Made by a program: the position numbers and the translations under genes. From Chondrinema litorale (GTDB lineage: Bacteria; Bacteroidota; Bacteroidia; Cytophagales; Flammeovirgaceae), in contig NZ_CP111043.1 of assembly GCF_026250525.1 (NCBI RefSeq), forward strand, positions 4,291,001 through 4,355,000: a stretch of DNA of 64,000 nt. Direction: 5' to 3'. The notes below the pieces were generated by a model. The model made no database searches, was not told the origin of the DNA, and saw nothing but the letters and a program-made list of their open reading frames with translations. Positions 61,384-64,000 of this stretch are shown here, piece by piece; positions within the stretch are counted from its first letter, which is position 1; the number at the start of each line of letters is the position of its first letter.

Positions 61384-62382
61384 ATGGATAAAAGAAGAGC
61401 AGTAATTACAGGAGTAGGAGGCTACGTGCCCGAGTACATTCTCACCAATGCGGAACTCGAAACAATGGTTGATACCAATGAAGCATGGATAATAGAAAGG
61501 ACGGGCATTCGAGAACGGAGAATTTTGAAAGGGGAGAATTTAGGAAGTTCATTTATGGGAATTAAAGCCGTAGATAATTTACTTGCTAAAACTAAAATCA
61601 ATCCTGAAGAAATCGATCTTTTAATCTGCTGTACTGTAACACCAGATATGCTCTTTCCGGCCACAGCTAATTTAATTGCTACTGCTGTGGGAGCCGTAAA
61701 TGCATTCAGTTATGATATCAACGCCGCTTGTTCTGGCTTTCTTTATGGGTTAACTACCGCTTCTAAATTTATAGAAAGTGGAACTCATAAAAAAGTAGTG
61801 GTTGTCGGTGTCGATAAAATGTCGAGCATAATCGATTATGAAGACAGGGCGACTTGTATCATTTTTGGAGACGGTGCTGGTGCTGTAATACTAGAAGCCA
61901 AAGAAAGCGAAAACGGAATTATTGATGCCTACCTGAAATCGGATGCAATTGGTGAAAAGCACCTCCACATGAAAGCTGGAGGAAGTAGAAAACCAGCTAG
62001 CTTAGAAACAGTTAAGAATAAAGAACACTTTGTGTATCAAGAAGGAAAAGCTGTTTTTAAATTTGCAGTGACTAACATGGCTGATGCAGCATATAAAGTA
62101 ATGCAACGAAATGATCTAAAATCAGATGATATCGCATATCTTGTACCTCATCAAGCCAACAAAAGGATTATTGATGCTACAGCAAAACGTATGGGTGTTG
62201 GAGAAGAAAAGGTAATGATCAATATCGATAAATATGGCAATACAACTGCCGCTACCATTCCTCTCTGCTTGTGGGATTACGAATCTAAACTAAAAAAAGG
62301 TGACAATTTAATACTGGCTGCTTTTGGAGGTGGATTCACTTGGGGGTCAATTTTCGTAAAGTGGGATTATAACACCAAGTAA
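61384..62382 (+). CDS. fabH: 3-oxoacyl-ACP synthase III (KAS III)
   Basis: 332 residues from ATG 61384; the frame is open from 61333 but that part lacks family sequence. Active-site Cys116 in DINAACSGFL, His in LVPHQANKRI (about 257) and Asn in KYGNTTAAT (about 286) form the KAS III triad. It starts fatty-acid synthesis by condensing acetyl-CoA with malonyl-ACP. plsX, which often precedes fabH, is absent here. Confidence 0.96.
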   Translation: MDKRRAVITGVGGYVPEYILTNAELETMVDTNEAWIIERTGIRERRILKGENLGSSFMGIKAVDNLLAKTKINPEEIDLLICCTVTPDMLFPATANLIATAVGAVNAFSYDINAACSGFLYGLTTASKFIESGTHKKVVVVGVDKMSSIIDYEDRATCIIFGDGAGAVILEAKESENGIIDAYLKSDAIGEKHLHMKAGGSRKPASLETVKNKEHFVYQEGKAVFKFAVTNMADAAYKVMQRNDLKSDDIAYLVPHQANKRIIDATAKRMGVGEEKVMINIDKYGNTTAATIPLCLWDYESKLKKGDNLILAAFGGGFTWGSIFVKWDYNTK

Positions 62383-62472
62383 ATTTCCTCAGGCTTGCAA
62401 CAAATGCCAGTCTTTTTGTGTCAGACTATCAATATAATTTAATTTTCTTTTTTAATTGTCAATTAGACTAGA

Positions 62473-63039
62473 ATGGCAACTACAGCGGATTTTAGAAATG
62501 GACTATGCATTGAGTTCAACCATGATTTATTTACAATAGTTGAATTTCAGCATGTAAAGCCCGGTAAAGGACCTGCATTTGTAAGAACAAAATTAAAAAG
62601 TATCACTACTGGAAAAGTGATAGACAACACATTTACATCAGGTCATAAAGTTACAACTGCCAGAATCGAACGCAGAGATTATCAGTTTTTATACAAAGAC
62701 GATCTTGGCTATCACATGATGGACAGTAATACATTTGAACAAATGAGCATAGAAGAAGGCTTAGTTGAAAATGCCGATCTTATGAAAGATGGGCAAGAAG
62801 TTGAAGTCTTAGTTCATGCAGAATACGAAAAAGTTATTGGCTGCGAATTACCTGCATTTGTTATTTTACAGGTAACGTATACTGAACCAGGTATCAAAGG
62901 AGACACAGCAACAAATGCTTCAAAACCGGCTACTTTGGAAACTGGTGCAGAAATACAAGTACCACTATTTGTGAATCAGGATGATGTATTAAAAATAGAT
63001 ACACGAACTCGTTCATACGTAGAAAGAGTAAAACAATAA
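62473..63039 (+). CDS. efp: Translation elongation factor P
   Basis: 188 residues with three beta-barrel domains. The tip loop HVKPGKGPAFVRTKL carries Lys32, the residue modified in many EF-P proteins. The C-terminal ends VPLFVNQDDVLKIDTRT, a typical signature. EF-P relieves ribosome stalling at proline runs. Gene order fabH-efp-accB-accC is common in the phylum. Confidence 0.97.
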   Translation: MATTADFRNGLCIEFNHDLFTIVEFQHVKPGKGPAFVRTKLKSITTGKVIDNTFTSGHKVTTARIERRDYQFLYKDDLGYHMMDSNTFEQMSIEEGLVENADLMKDGQEVEVLVHAEYEKVIGCELPAFVILQVTYTEPGIKGDTATNASKPATLETGAEIQVPLFVNQDDVLKIDTRTRSYVERVKQ

Positions 63040-63049
63040 ATTTTATTAG

Positions 63050-63077
63050 GTTTGGTATTTTATGCCAAACTTTTTTT
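63050..63077 (+). terminator. Intrinsic terminator after efp
   Basis: 9-bp stem with one G-T pair (63050-63058 with 63062-63070), 3-nt loop, T7 run. It implies a separate promoter for accB. Confidence 0.85.
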
Positions 63078-63139
63078 AATTGAAATTAAATGGCATAAAA
63101 CATTATAATGCTGTTTAAAATTAGTTTAATAGATAAATA

Positions 63140-63631
63140 ATGAAAGCAAAAGAAATAAAGGAGCTCATCAATTTCATTGCAAATTCTGGTTTAGATGAAG
63201 TAAATATCGAAACAGATGAAATTAAGTTACACGTAAAGAAGCAAAGTGAGGCAGTTGCTAAATTGGTTGAACAAACACATCAACCTCAGGTTATCCAACA
63301 ACCAGTGAGCATTCCTCAGCAAATAACCACTTCTCCTTCAACCGAAAGTGCAGCTCCTGTTAAAGAAGATAACACAAGCACTGAAACAAATTATATCACT
63401 ATCAAATCTCCGATGATAGGAACTTTCTATCGTTCTTCTAGTCCAGAGTCTGATGCATTTGTAAATGTAGGAGATAATGTTTCTAATGGTAGTGTGGTTT
63501 GTATCATCGAAGCCATGAAACTTTTCAACGAAATTGAATCTGAAGTATCAGGGAAAATAGTGAAAGTGTTAGTTGAAAACGCTTCCCCTGTTGAGTATGA
63601 CCAGCCATTATTCTTGGTTGATCCATCTTAA
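63140..63631 (+). CDS. accB: Biotin carboxyl carrier protein of acetyl-CoA carboxylase
   Basis: 163 residues: an N-terminal helical part, a Gln/Pro/Thr-rich linker (about 40-85) and the C-terminal biotinyl domain with IEAMKLFNEIESE; Lys127 is the biotin site. Partner of the biotin carboxylase that begins 76 nt downstream. Confidence 0.97.
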   Translation: MKAKEIKELINFIANSGLDEVNIETDEIKLHVKKQSEAVAKLVEQTHQPQVIQQPVSIPQQITTSPSTESAAPVKEDNTSTETNYITIKSPMIGTFYRSSSPESDAFVNVGDNVSNGSVVCIIEAMKLFNEIESEVSGKIVKVLVENASPVEYDQPLFLVDPS

Positions 63632-63707
63632 TTACAATCAGATATTATCAGGTAAAAGTATGTATTACCATACGCATACTAAAGTTGAAATTTAACTACA
63701 TCACATC

Positions 63708-64000
63708 GTGTTCAATAAAATATTAATCGCGAACAGGGGAGAAATTGCACTTAGAGTAATCAGGACCTGTAAGGAAATGGGCATCAAAACGGTTGCTGTT
63801 TATTCTCAAGCTGATAAAGAAAGCCTTCATGTGAGATTTGCTGATGAAGCAGTTTGTATAGGACCTCCGGCAAGTGCTAATTCTTACCTGAACATACCAA
63901 ACTTAATGGCAGCAGCAGAAATTACTAATGCTGATGCTATACATCCAGGATATGGATTTTTATCAGAAAATGCCCAATTTTCACAAATCTGTGAAGAATA
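63708..64000 (+). CDS. accC: Biotin carboxylase subunit of acetyl-CoA carboxylase (3' end outside window)
   Basis: The first 97 codons are visible. FNKILIANRGEIALRVIRT, VAVYSQADKESLHVRFADEA and AIHPGYGFLSENAQFSQ are diagnostic of biotin carboxylase N-terminal domains. The likely start is GTG 63708, giving a Met-Phe-Asn-Lys start; no ATG precedes the conserved sequence. It would add carboxylate to the biotin carried by AccB. Confidence 0.96.
   Translation, partial: MFNKILIANRGEIALRVIRTCKEMGIKTVAVYSQADKESLHVRFADEAVCIGPPASANSYLNIPNLMAAAEITNADAIHPGYGFLSENAQFSQICEE

Noticed and set aside
1..64000. tRNA, rRNA, prophage or insertion sequence
   Set aside because: No cloverleaf, rRNA-like block, transposase or phage structural gene was recognised by eye; a tRNAscan-SE and IS search would be needed to exclude small cases.

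Overview
The window looks like chromosomal DNA from a Bacteroidota bacterium, most likely a marine Cytophagales relative. Four things point there. The sequence is AT-rich with almost no Shine-Dalgarno sites. Several promoters carry the Bacteroidota -7 element TAnnTTTG. A giant PKD protein ends in a type B sorting domain of the type IX secretion system (T9SS). The gene orders rpmB-rpmG-DUF4295-ftsY and DUF177-rpmF-fabH-efp-accB-accC are typical of the phylum. I saw no tRNA, rRNA, CRISPR array, transposase or prophage.

Layout. 1-7423 is the 3' part of a secreted PKD-repeat adhesin with two tandem arrays (6 x 291 bp and 10 x 282 bp). 7.5-14.3 kb has PspC, the YchF GTPase, a THUMP RNA methyltransferase and an FG-GAP lipoprotein. 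14.7-19.4 kb is housekeeping: CoA-binding protein, purC, STAS protein, ribonuclease Z, rpmB-rpmG-DUF4295 and ftsY. 19.4-27.4 kb has a CsbD-like protein, two envelope proteins (DUF2807, YceI) and two MacB/FtsX-type permeases, one paired with a PadR regulator. 27.6-30.9 kb is one membrane-anchored protein with two degenerate TIR-like domains and a WD40-type propeller. 30.9-37.8 kb is a complete drug-export operon (TetR, TolC, HlyD, two ATPases, two permeases). 37.8-41.7 kb has a GGCT-like protein, a DEAD-box helicase, coaX and a Usp protein. 41.7-47.1 kb is an unfamiliar three-gene cluster: a STAND-like protein with a broken P-loop, a large protein that I read as tandem SPFH-like units, and a small membrane protein. 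47.2-56.4 kb has SulP, a GIY-YIG/HTH protein, a carotenoid-type oxidoreductase, overlapping queD-folE, an S41 peptidase and a DUF4836-type lipoprotein coupled to a 44-residue ORF. 56.5-64 kb has greA behind a terminator-like leader hairpin, a roughly 950 bp gap with structured repeats and a 50-residue ORF, HIT-NadR-like-DUF1015, and the start of the fatty-acid cluster, with accC cut by the window end.

The best candidates for undescribed biology are the SPFH-like/STAND-like cluster, the duplicated TIR-like/WD40 protein, the GIY-YIG protein with tandem HTH repeats, the greA leader attenuator and the structured gap after greA. All functional statements come from reading motifs by eye; no database search was run.
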